Assembly (NCBI GenBank): GCA_965247525.1
Contig: OZ252015.1
Location: 1 to 64,000 of the forward strand
From: JAZKID01 sp965247525
Lineage (GTDB): Bacteria > Pseudomonadota > Alphaproteobacteria > Rhizobiales > UBA4765
Direction: 5' to 3'
DNA: 64,000 bases
A program made the position numbers and the translations under genes. The notes under the pieces were generated by a model. It made no database searches and was not told the origin of the DNA. It worked only from the letters and a program-made list of their open reading frames with translations. Shown here piece after piece: positions 7,552 to 15,200 of the stretch; position 1 is the first letter of the stretch, and each line of letters starts with the position of its first letter.

Positions 7552-7926
7552 TTGGCACGTATCGCAGGGGTCAACATCCCGACAGGCAAACGCGTTTTGA
7601 TCGCGCTTCAGTATATTCACGGCATCGGCGCAAAAAAAGCGCAGGAAATCGTCACCAAAGTTGGCATCGACAGCACAATGCGCGTCAACCAATTGTCGGA
7701 CGCACAGGTTTTGCAAATTCGTGAAACCATCGATCAGGCTTACACCGTTGAAGGCGATCTTCGCCGCGACGTGTCGATGAACATTAAACGCCTGATGGAT
7801 CTTGGCTGCTACCGCGGTCTTCGCCATCGTAAAGGCCTGCCGGTTCGTGGCCAGCGCACACACACAAACGCACGCACGCGCAAGGGTCCTGCTAAGGCCA
7901 TCGCCGGCAAAAAGAAAGCTAACTAA
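7552..7926 (+). CDS. rpsM: 30S ribosomal protein S13, TTG start
   Basis: A 124-residue S13, which contacts P-site tRNA and forms intersubunit bridges in the 30S head. The conserved start ARIAGVNIPTGKRVLIALQY is reached only from TTG at 7552, which has AAGGAG at 7539-7544 as ribosome-binding site, so this is a TTG-initiated ribosomal gene. The C-terminal GLPVRGQRTHTNARTRKG signature is intact. An upstream in-frame start at 7426 would add 42 non-conserved residues and is unlikely. Confidence 0.95.
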   Translation: MARIAGVNIPTGKRVLIALQYIHGIGAKKAQEIVTKVGIDSTMRVNQLSDAQVLQIRETIDQAYTVEGDLRRDVSMNIKRLMDLGCYRGLRHRKGLPVRGQRTHTNARTRKGPAKAIAGKKKAN

Positions 7927-7928
7927 TC

Positions 7929-8318
7929 ATGGCAAAAGAAGCGACACGCGTAAAACGCAAAGAACGCAAAAACATCGCCTCCGGCGTTGCGCACGTGAAT
8001 GCGTCGTTCAACAACACGACAATCACAATTACAGATCCGCAGGGCAACACAATCGCGTGGTCGTCAGCCGGAACAATGGGCTTCAAAGGCTCACGCAAAT
8101 CGACTCCATATGCGGCGCAGGTTGCAGCTGAAGATGCAGCGAAAAAAGCGGCCGATCACGGCATGCGCATGGTTGAAGTTGAAGTCTGCGGTCCAGGTTC
8201 TGGCCGCGAGTCAGCGCTTCGTGCTTTTCAGCAGGCCGGATTTACAGTCACGACAATTCGCGATGTCACACCAATTCCACACAATGGCTGCCGCCCGAAA
8301 AAGCGCCGCCGCGTCTGA
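7929..8318 (+). CDS. rpsK: 30S ribosomal protein S11
   Basis: A 129-residue S11 from the 30S platform, near the E-site mRNA. Family features are GVAHVNASFNNTTITITDPQGNTIAWSS spread across two strands, GSRKSTPYAAQVAAEDAA and the C-terminal DVTPIPHNGCRPKKRRRV. It starts two bases after rpsM. Length is exactly as expected. Confidence 0.97.
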   Translation: MAKEATRVKRKERKNIASGVAHVNASFNNTTITITDPQGNTIAWSSAGTMGFKGSRKSTPYAAQVAAEDAAKKAADHGMRMVEVEVCGPGSGRESALRAFQQAGFTVTTIRDVTPIPHNGCRPKKRRRV

Positions 8319-8363
8319 CATTTCGACCATTCAAATTTAAAAAAAACAACACAGGGACCGCGT

Positions 8364-9389
8364 ATGACAACGACAATTCAAAAAAACTGGCAGGAACTGA
8401 TCAAGCCGGAAAAGCTGAAGATCACGTCCGGCTCCGATCCAAAACGTATTGCAACGGCCATTGCCGAGCCGCTTGAGCGTGGCTTTGGCCTGACACTCGG
8501 CAATGCGCTGCGCCGCGTTCTTTTGTCATCCTTGCAAGGCGCTGCCATCACATCCGTTCAGATAGACGGCGTTCTGCATGAGTTCTCATCGATCAATGGC
8601 GTTCGCGAAGATGTCACCGACATCATCCTGAACATCAAGGAAATTGCACTGTCCATGGACGGCGAAGGCCCAAAGCGCATGGTTCTGTCCGTGCAAGGTC
8701 CGTCAATCGTGAAAGCCGGCGACATTTCAACCGTTGCAGGCGTCACCGTTCTCAACCCGGACCACATCATCTGCACGCTCGATGAGGGCGCGCAAATCCG
8801 CATGGAGTTCACGGTCAACAACGGCAAAGGCTATGTGCCTGCCGACCGTAACCGTGCCGATGATGCGCCGATCGGGCTGATCCCGATCGACAGCCTGTTC
8901 TCGCCCGTTCGTAAAGTGTCCTACAAAGTTGAAGCGACACGCGAAGGCCAAATCCTCGATTACGACAAGTTGACACTGCAGATTGAAACAAACGGCGCTG
9001 TAGAGCCTGACAATGCACTGGCCTATGCCGCGCGCATTATTCAGGACCAGCTCGACATCTTCCTCAACTTCGAAGAGCCAAAACGCGATTCAGCATTTGA
9101 AGCTGTGCCCGAGCTTCCGTTCAATCCTGGTCTTCTCAAGAAAGTTGACGAGCTTGAACTGTCTGTGCGTTCTGCAAACTGCCTGAAGAATGACAACATC
9201 GTTTACATTGGCGATCTCATTCAGAAGTCAGAAGGCGAAATGTTGCGCACGCCGAATTTCGGCCGTAAATCGCTCAACGAAATTAAAGAAGTGCTCGCAC
9301 AAATGGGTCTTCACCTCGGTATGGAAGTGGCCAACTGGCCACCAGAAAATATCGAAGACCTCGCAAAGCGCTACGAAGACCAGTACTAA
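8364..9389 (+). CDS. rpoA: DNA-directed RNA polymerase subunit alpha
   Basis: Alpha dimerises to seed RNA polymerase assembly and contacts activators and UP elements through its C-terminal domain. The 341-residue protein has the N-terminal domain with FGLTLGNALRRVLLSSL and VREDVTDIILNIK, then a linker around residues 230-255. The C-terminal helix-hairpin-helix domain carries VRSANCLKNDNIVYIGDL and FGRKSLNEIKEVL. AGGGA precedes the ATG. It follows rpsK by 45 bases; rpsD is absent from the operon, as in other Alphaproteobacteria. Confidence 0.97.
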   Translation: MTTTIQKNWQELIKPEKLKITSGSDPKRIATAIAEPLERGFGLTLGNALRRVLLSSLQGAAITSVQIDGVLHEFSSINGVREDVTDIILNIKEIALSMDGEGPKRMVLSVQGPSIVKAGDISTVAGVTVLNPDHIICTLDEGAQIRMEFTVNNGKGYVPADRNRADDAPIGLIPIDSLFSPVRKVSYKVEATREGQILDYDKLTLQIETNGAVEPDNALAYAARIIQDQLDIFLNFEEPKRDSAFEAVPELPFNPGLLKKVDELELSVRSANCLKNDNIVYIGDLIQKSEGEMLRTPNFGRKSLNEIKEVLAQMGLHLGMEVANWPPENIEDLAKRYEDQY

Positions 9390-9400
9390 TCACTCAAGAT

Positions 9401-9447
9401 GTCACCGGTTCGCGCCGGTGACCCCGTAACGGCCGGATACAATCCGG
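9401..9447 (+). other. Tandem hairpins between rpoA and rplQ
   Basis: GTCACCGG (9401-9408) pairs perfectly with CCGGTGAC (9415-9422) around a six-base loop. CCGGA (9433-9437) pairs with TCCGG (9443-9447) around five bases. Neither has a T-run, so they are not simple terminators. Their position between two stoichiometrically different gene products suggests a processing or mRNA-stability element; that role is inferred. Confidence 0.45.
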
Positions 9448-9475
9448 TACGACATTTAAAACAGGAACCACGACC

Positions 9476-9904
9476 ATGCGTCACGGAAAAGCAAGACGGA
9501 AGCTGAACGTAAAAACAGCACATCGTAAAGCGATGTTCTCAAACCTCGCAGCTGCATTGATCAAGCACGAGCAGATCAAGACGACACTGCCAAAGGCCAA
9601 GGAATTGCGCCCTGTTGTTGAAAAGCTTGTCACGCTGGCAAAGCGCGGCGATCTGACATCTCGTCGTAAAGCAATTTCAGTGGTGCGCGATGTACCAATG
9701 GTTGCCAAGCTGTTTGAAGTGCTCGGCCCACGCTATACAGAGCGCGCAGGTGGCTACATCCGTATTATGAAAGCGGGTTTCCGCTATGGCGACAACGCCG
9801 CAATCGCTATTATCGAATTTGTTGACCGTGACGAAAGTGCAAAAGGCCAAGACAGCGGCCCTGTGCAAGAGGTCGAGCGCGACGAAGAAGAAGTCGCGGC
9901 GTAA
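9476..9904 (+). CDS. rplQ: 50S ribosomal protein L17
   Basis: A 142-residue L17, located near the exit tunnel. It opens MRHGKARRKLNVKTAHRKAM and has LITHEQ-like ALIKHEQIKTTLPKAKELRP and the C-terminal GGYIRIMKAGFRYGDNAAIAIIEFVDR. An acidic Glu/Asp-rich tail of about 22 residues follows the core. It is the last gene of the ribosomal array and is followed at once by a strong terminator. Confidence 0.97.
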   Translation: MRHGKARRKLNVKTAHRKAMFSNLAAALIKHEQIKTTLPKAKELRPVVEKLVTLAKRGDLTSRRKAISVVRDVPMVAKLFEVLGPRYTERAGGYIRIMKAGFRYGDNAAIAIIEFVDRDESAKGQDSGPVQEVERDEEEVAA

Positions 9905-9907
9905 ATC

Positions 9908-9936
9908 AAAAGGGCGCTTTGGGCGCCCTTTTTTTT
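9908..9936 (+). terminator. Strong Rho-independent terminator after rplQ
   Basis: AAAAGGGCGC (9908-9917) pairs perfectly with GCGCCCTTTT (9923-9932) around a five-base loop, and the T-run continues to 9936. It lies four bases beyond the rplQ stop and ends the ribosomal transcription unit. Confidence 0.92.
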
Positions 9937-9984
9937 GCCCCTTTTTATCTTCAATTTATCGCTTCATTTCACATGGAATTTGTC

Positions 9985-11382
9985 ATGCGCATTCTCGTTG
10001 CTCTTTTTGCTTTTCTGTTTTCAGCACCCGCATTTGCGCAGTTTCGCGAAGCGCCAGAGACAAAACCGCAAATGCAAATGTCGTTTGCACCCATCGTCAA
10101 ACGTGCGGTGCCCTCCGTTGTCAACGTCTACAGCGCACGCATTATCAAAAACCCGATGGCAGCCTATCTCGATGATCCGATGCTGCGCCAAATGCTGAGC
10201 GCGCAAGGCCTTGGCGGCATGAAAAAAGAACGCATTGAATCCTCATTGGGTTCGGGCGTTATTATTTCAGAAGACGGTTTGATCATTACCAACCACCACG
10301 TCATCGCCAATGCCGATGAAGTGAAAGTTGCACTCTCCGACAAGCGTGAATTTGAAGCAGACATTGTGCTGCGCGACGAGCGCACGGATCTTGCCGTTCT
10401 GAAATTAAAAGCACCGGGGCAAAAATTTGCAGCATTGCATTTTGCAGATTCAGATGCAGTGCAGGTGGGCGACCTTGTGCTTGCCATCGGAAATCCGTTC
10501 GGTGTTGGCCAGACAGTCACGTCCGGCATTATTTCGGCGCCTGCGCGCTCGCGCGGCGGTATTTCCGATTACCAGTTTTTCATTCAAACCGATGCGGCCA
10601 TCAATCCCGGCAATTCGGGCGGGCCATTGATCGACATGGCCGGCAATCTTGTCGGCATCAACACATCGATCTATTCGCGTTCCGGCGGCAGCATCGGCAT
10701 CGGCTTTGCCATTCCGGCCAATATGGTGAAAGTGGTGGCCGACAGCGCAGAAGCGGGCGGCAAAACCGTGCGCCGGCCATGGCTTGGCGCGGCACTGCAA
10801 AACATCGATGGTGATATTGCCGAAACACTGGGCTTAAAATCGCCCACAGGCGTTCTCGTTGCCGAAGTGACGCCGAAAGGCCCATCGGCCGAAGCGGGTT
10901 TGCAAACCGGCGACGTGATTGTGCAACTTGGCACCTATGCCGTTGACGACACAAGCAGCCTTGCGTTTCGTATCGCCACACAATCGATTGGCTCGACTGT
11001 TGAACTTGGTATCTTGCGTAAAGGCCAGACGTTGAAACTGCCACTGAAGCTCGTCAACGCGCCTGAAACACGGCCACGCAATGCACTGACCGTGACGACC
11101 GACACGCCGCTCAGCGGCGTAAGCCTTGCCAATCTGTCACCGGCTTTGGCCGAAGAGCAGAATGTCGATTTCAATACGGAAGGTGTTGTTGTCACCGGCG
11201 TGAAAGAGGGCAGCCCTTCTGAGCGTCTTGGCCTGAAGCGCGGTGACATTGTGCGCAATATCAATGGCCATAAGGTCGACAGTACGGATGATGCAGGTTC
11301 GGCGGTCAAAGAGACATCCCATGTCTGGCGCGTGACGATTGAACGCGGTGGCAAGCTGATGAGCACGATGGTTGCAAACTGA
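9985..11382 (+). CDS. Periplasmic serine protease, DegP/HtrA family
   Basis: An envelope quality-control protease of the Do family. From ATG 9985 it is 465 residues with a clear signal peptide (MRILVALFAFLFSAPAFA, then Q). The chymotrypsin-like domain has its triad at His105 in TNHHV, Asp135 in RTDLAV and Ser211 in PGNSGGP. Two PDZ domains follow, starting near RPWLGAALQ and near LTVTTDTPLSGV. ATG 9973 is an alternative start adding four residues. It lies just past the ribosomal terminator and six bases before the next gene. Whether it is closest to DegP, DegQ or DegS cannot be told, although two PDZ domains argue against DegS. Confidence 0.93.
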   Translation: MRILVALFAFLFSAPAFAQFREAPETKPQMQMSFAPIVKRAVPSVVNVYSARIIKNPMAAYLDDPMLRQMLSAQGLGGMKKERIESSLGSGVIISEDGLIITNHHVIANADEVKVALSDKREFEADIVLRDERTDLAVLKLKAPGQKFAALHFADSDAVQVGDLVLAIGNPFGVGQTVTSGIISAPARSRGGISDYQFFIQTDAAINPGNSGGPLIDMAGNLVGINTSIYSRSGGSIGIGFAIPANMVKVVADSAEAGGKTVRRPWLGAALQNIDGDIAETLGLKSPTGVLVAEVTPKGPSAEAGLQTGDVIVQLGTYAVDDTSSLAFRIATQSIGSTVELGILRKGQTLKLPLKLVNAPETRPRNALTVTTDTPLSGVSLANLSPALAEEQNVDFNTEGVVVTGVKEGSPSERLGLKRGDIVRNINGHKVDSTDDAGSAVKETSHVWRVTIERGGKLMSTMVAN

Positions 11383-11388
11383 TCTGCA

Positions 11389-11799
11389 ATGCCCGTGCTT
11401 GACCGCGCCTATTTTGACAAGCCTTGGACGCTGACACGCGACATCATCAATCACCATGACGGCACAGCCGCATCGCTGACAGGACATGCCGATTTTTTAA
11501 ATGAAGAGGGCGGCCTGTTTTTTACCGAAAGCGGCACGTTGAAACTGCCGCATGGCGCCTTTCCGGCCACGCGCCGCACACGCTGGCATTTTAACCTCTC
11601 CGGTATCGAGATGTTTTTTGAAGATGGCCGTTTTTTCCATGGTTTTTCAGACACGCATCGCGCTGCACGCCACCTCTGCGGAAACGACATCTATGACGTG
11701 ACCTATGAGTTTGCGCCGGACGTGTGGACAAGCCGCTGGCGTGTCACGGGCCCGCAGAAAAACTATGAGATGACAAGCCATTACGCACCCTTTGCCTAG
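11389..11799 (+). CDS. DUF6314 family protein
   Basis: A 136-residue cytosolic protein with the recognisable DUF6314 pattern: W-x-L-TRDI near the start, a GHADF strand, ESGTLKLPHG, then FEDGRFFHGF, a CGNDIYDVTYEF segment and a closing WRVTGPQKNYEMTSHY. The alternating strands suggest a small lipocalin-like barrel; no enzymatic function is established. It follows the protease gene by six bases and precedes rarA, so it is probably co-transcribed with both. Confidence 0.8.
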   Translation: MPVLDRAYFDKPWTLTRDIINHHDGTAASLTGHADFLNEEGGLFFTESGTLKLPHGAFPATRRTRWHFNLSGIEMFFEDGRFFHGFSDTHRAARHLCGNDIYDVTYEFAPDVWTSRWRVTGPQKNYEMTSHYAPFA

Positions 11800-11831
11800 C
11801 CATTGCAGGCGGGAATGGCTAAACAGGCTGG

Positions 11832-13136
11832 ATGAGCGATCTTTTCACAGCCAGCATGGCCGAGCATGGCCCACGCCCGCTTGCCGACAGGCTGCGGCCG
11901 CAACACCTTAGCGATGTGGTTGGCCAAGAGCATTTAACGGGCTCTGAGGGCGCACTGACGCGCATGCTGGAAGGGCGCGAGCTTGGCAGTCTCATTTTCT
12001 GGGGGCCGCCTGGCACGGGCAAGACGACCGTGGCGCGCATGCTGTCGCAGCATGTCGATCTGGCATTTGAGCAAATCTCGGCGGTGTTCTCAGGCGTTGC
12101 CGATCTGAAGAAAGTGTTTGATCAGGCACGCGGGCGGCGCATGACGGGCAGGGGCACGCTGTTATTCGTCGACGAGATCCACCGTTTCAACCGCACCCAG
12201 CAGGACAGCTTCCTTCCCTATATGGAAGACGGCACCATCACGCTGATTGGCGCAACCACCGAAAACCCGTCTTTCGCGCTGAATGCCGCTTTGCTGTCGC
12301 GCGCGCGCGTTCTTGTTTTCAAATCACTTGAACCTGAGGCGATTGAACGGCTGTTCACGCGCGCCGAGCAAGAGGAAAAGCGCAAGCTTCCCGTGGATGA
12401 TGCCGCACGCCAGCTTCTTGTTAATATGGCTGACGGTGATGGCCGCGCTGCGCTGACACTTGGCGAAGATGTCTGGCGCGCCGCACGTCCCGATGAAATT
12501 TTTGACAGTGCAAAATTGATCGAGATTGTGCAGCGCCGCGCACCGATTTACGACAAGGCGCAGGACGGCCATTACAATCTGATTTCGGCTCTGCATAAAA
12601 GCGTGCGCGGTTCCGACCCTGATGCGGCACTTTATTATTTCTGCCGCATGCTGGACGCGGGCGAAGAGCCTTTGTTTCTGGCGCGCCGTTTGATCCGCAT
12701 GGCATCTGAAGATATCGGCCTTGCCGACCCGCAGGCGCTTGTGGTGACGACAGCAGCCAAGGACGCCTATGACATGCTGGGCTCGCCCGAGGGCGAACTT
12801 GCACTGGCGCAGGCCTGCCTCTACCTCGCCACCGCGCCAAAGTCGAACGCGGCCTACACGGCAATGAAAGCAGCGATGCAGTCTGCCAAAGAGCATGGCT
12901 CGCTTATTCCGCCAAAGCATATTCTCAACGCGCCCACACGTCTGATGAAAGATGAAGGTTATGGAAAAGGCTATGCCTATGACCATAACGAGGAACAGGC
13001 GTTTTCGGGGCAAAATTATTTCCCAGACCAAATGGCGCGCGAGCAGTTTTACGTGCCAACGCAGTTCGGGTTTGAAAAAGACCTGTCGGCGCGGCTGATG
13101 AACTGGCAAAAATTACGGGCAAAGAAAAGCGCATGA
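11832..13136 (+). CDS. rarA: Replication-associated recombination protein A (AAA+ ATPase)
   Basis: RarA/MgsA is an AAA+ clamp-loader-like ATPase acting at stalled replication forks. The 434-residue protein has Walker A GPPGTGKT at residues 58-65, Walker B FVDEIHRFNRTQQD, a sensor GATTENPSFALNAALLSRA, and the C-terminal tetramerisation region with RMASEDIGLADPQAL and LPPKH-like LIPPKHILNAP. Its stop overlaps the crcB start in an ATGA arrangement, the first of three successive four-base overlaps. Confidence 0.95.
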   Translation: MSDLFTASMAEHGPRPLADRLRPQHLSDVVGQEHLTGSEGALTRMLEGRELGSLIFWGPPGTGKTTVARMLSQHVDLAFEQISAVFSGVADLKKVFDQARGRRMTGRGTLLFVDEIHRFNRTQQDSFLPYMEDGTITLIGATTENPSFALNAALLSRARVLVFKSLEPEAIERLFTRAEQEEKRKLPVDDAARQLLVNMADGDGRAALTLGEDVWRAARPDEIFDSAKLIEIVQRRAPIYDKAQDGHYNLISALHKSVRGSDPDAALYYFCRMLDAGEEPLFLARRLIRMASEDIGLADPQALVVTTAAKDAYDMLGSPEGELALAQACLYLATAPKSNAAYTAMKAAMQSAKEHGSLIPPKHILNAPTRLMKDEGYGKGYAYDHNEEQAFSGQNYFPDQMAREQFYVPTQFGFEKDLSARLMNWQKLRAKKSA

Positions 13137-13498
13137 ATTTCGTCCTCGTGTTTCTTGGTGGCGGTCTTGGCGCATTGACGCGTTATCTGTTGTCACTTGC
13201 ACTGCCTCACCAGCCATTCGGCTTTCCGTTTGCAACGCTTTGCGTGAATGTGCTGGGCTGCCTGCTAATCGGCTGTGCCGCGTCCGCGCTTCCTCTGCAA
13301 AGTGTTTCGCTGCGCCTGTTTTTAATGGCGGGTGTGCTGGGCGGTTTCACAACCTATTCGGCTTTCGCGCTTGAAAATGCCGCGCTTGTTCAAGGTGAGA
13401 TGACGGGTATTGCCGTCATTTACACAGGTCTGACGATTGTCACATGTTTTGCTGCAGTTGCTTTTGGGCTGTGGTTTGGAAAAGGGTTTTTGGTATGA
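13133..13498 (+). CDS. crcB: Fluoride exporter CrcB/Fluc
   Basis: A 121-residue four-helix inner-membrane protein of the Fluc fluoride-channel family, which works as a dual-topology dimer. Signature stretches are FLGGGLGALTRYLLS near the N-terminus, ATLCVNVLGCLLIG, and the GVLGGFTTYSAFALE loop. No fluoride riboswitch was recognised, which fits its position inside an operon between rarA and a pseudouridine synthase (both joined by four-base overlaps). Confidence 0.93.
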   Translation: MNFVLVFLGGGLGALTRYLLSLALPHQPFGFPFATLCVNVLGCLLIGCAASALPLQSVSLRLFLMAGVLGGFTTYSAFALENAALVQGEMTGIAVIYTGLTIVTCFAAVAFGLWFGKGFLV

Positions 13499-14475
13499 GT
13501 AGCGTAGAGACAATAGCGGTCAGCGATGATGAAAGCGGGATGCGGATCGATCGCTGGTTTAAGAGCCGTTATCCGCAACTCAATCATATCCAGCTGCAAA
13601 AGCTGCTGCGCTCCGGTCAGGTGCGCGCCGATGGCAAACGCATCAAGGCCGATTTTCGTATTGCAAGCGGCACGCAAATTCGTGTGCCGCCTTTGCAGCG
13701 CCCCGAAACAATTGCACCACGAAAAGCCAGCGCCGTTACCAATCCGGATGAAGCGCGCGCGTTTTTAAAATCGATCACGCTGTTTGAAAACAATGATGTG
13801 CTTGTCTTCAACAAACCTTATGGCCTCGCAGTTCAGGGTGGGTCGGGTCTTACCTACCATCTCGACGGGCTACTCCGCGCGCTGACCGACCGTAAAGGGC
13901 AGATGCCGCGCCTTGTCCACCGGCTCGACCGCGACACGTCGGGCGTCATTCTCATTGCAAAAAACCGCCGCACGGCGGCGGCAATGGGCGAGCTGTTTAA
14001 ACAGCGCGAAACAGAGAAAACCTATTGGGCGCTGTGCTACGGCGTGCCCAAACCGGCTGTTGGGTATATTTCGACTTTTCTGATCAAGGAAAAAAACGAA
14101 GAGGGCGACGACCAGATGCGCATTGCCCGCCACGGCGAAAAAGGTGCGCAGCATGCAGTTTCTGAATACCGCGTTATTGAAAACATTGCGCAGCGCCTGA
14201 GCTGGGTGGAATTGAAACCCGTCACAGGGCGCACCCATCAGCTCCGCGTGCACATGGCCTATCTTGGCCATCCCATTCTCGGTGATCCGAAATATTTTGA
14301 CATCGAAAACTGGCAGCTTCCCGGCGGCATTCAAAACAAGCTTCACCTGCACGCGCGCCACCTGCTGATTGAAGAAGAAAAAGCCGGAAAGGTTGACGTC
14401 ACCGCGCCGCTGCCGCCGCATATGGTGCAAAGCTGGAATTTGCTGGGGCTCAACACCGCCGGCGAAGACGAATGA
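13495..14475 (+). CDS. RluA-family pseudouridine synthase, RluC-like
   Basis: Converts specific uridines in 23S rRNA (or tRNA) to pseudouridine. From ATG 13495 it is 326 residues. An N-terminal S4 RNA-binding domain (MRIDRWFKSRYPQLNHIQLQ onward) is followed by the catalytic domain with HRLDRDTSG, catalytic Asp145, and the later VTGRTHQLRVHMA motif. The S4 domain and context in a rarA-crcB-rlu-atp12 run favour RluC-type activity on 23S rRNA. Target sites cannot be read from sequence. A longer in-frame start at 13444 lies inside crcB and adds no conserved sequence. Confidence 0.92.
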   Translation: MSSVETIAVSDDESGMRIDRWFKSRYPQLNHIQLQKLLRSGQVRADGKRIKADFRIASGTQIRVPPLQRPETIAPRKASAVTNPDEARAFLKSITLFENNDVLVFNKPYGLAVQGGSGLTYHLDGLLRALTDRKGQMPRLVHRLDRDTSGVILIAKNRRTAAAMGELFKQRETEKTYWALCYGVPKPAVGYISTFLIKEKNEEGDDQMRIARHGEKGAQHAVSEYRVIENIAQRLSWVELKPVTGRTHQLRVHMAYLGHPILGDPKYFDIENWQLPGGIQNKLHLHARHLLIEEEKAGKVDVTAPLPPHMVQSWNLLGLNTAGEDE

Positions 14476-15173
14476 ACCGGTTTTACAAACAGGCGTCTTA
14501 TGCGTCGCGCGAAAACGGCTTTGCTATTTTGCTCGACGACAAGCCTGTCAAAACACCTGCACACCATCCGCTGAACGTGCCGACTGCGCCGCTTGCGGAA
14601 GACATTTCGCGCGAATGGAATGCGCAGGGCGAAAAAATTGTGCCGGAGACAATGCTGCTGACCAAGTTTGCCAACACTGCGATTGATGCCGTTTCCGAAA
14701 AAATGGATGAAGTGCGCGCCGGCATCGTCAGCTATGCGACAACGGATCTTCTTTTTTACCGCGCCGAAACGCAGGCCGAATTGAACGAGCGTCAGCAGCG
14801 CGCTTACGCGCCCATCCTTGCATGGCTGAAACAAAGCCATGGCCTGGAATTTGCTGTTACCAATGGCGTTATGCCGGTGGCGCAGCCCGAGCAGAGCCTT
14901 GCGGCACTTGCCGATCTCATTGAAACCTACACCGCCTTCGAGCTGGCCGGGCTTTCCAGCATCACGACATTGACGGGCTCGGCCTGTCTCGGGCTTGCGG
15001 TGATCGAAAATTACCTCAGTGCGGAAGCGGCGTGGGACGCGGCGCATATCGATGAGGATTACCAGATCGAGCAATGGGGCAGCGACGACGACGCGATCGC
15101 TCGCCGCTCCGGCAGGTGGAAAGAAATGGAAGCAGCCGCTCGCCTTCTTGCCCTTGTCCGAGAACCTGCCTAA
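14472..15173 (+). CDS. ATP12 family F1-ATPase assembly chaperone
   Basis: ATP12 chaperones bind free F1 alpha subunits during ATP synthase assembly and are characteristic of Alphaproteobacteria and mitochondria. The 233-residue protein has the family opening RFYKQASYASRENGFAILLDD with PVKTPA, the EWNAQGEKIVPETMLLTKFANTAID region, and the ATTDLLFYRA segment. The C-terminal EAAWDAAHIDEDYQIEQWG is also typical. It overlaps the preceding gene by four bases and precedes pccB by 27 bases. Confidence 0.93.
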   Translation: MNRFYKQASYASRENGFAILLDDKPVKTPAHHPLNVPTAPLAEDISREWNAQGEKIVPETMLLTKFANTAIDAVSEKMDEVRAGIVSYATTDLLFYRAETQAELNERQQRAYAPILAWLKQSHGLEFAVTNGVMPVAQPEQSLAALADLIETYTAFELAGLSSITTLTGSACLGLAVIENYLSAEAAWDAAHIDEDYQIEQWGSDDDAIARRSGRWKEMEAAARLLALVREPA

Positions 15174-15200
15174 ACAGTTTCAAGACCAGTTGAGGGGCAT

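Noticed and set aside
12324..13109. A 261-codon reverse frame within rarA
   Set aside because: Antisense shadow of the AAA+ ATPase gene, with abnormal residue composition (many Cys, His and Arg).
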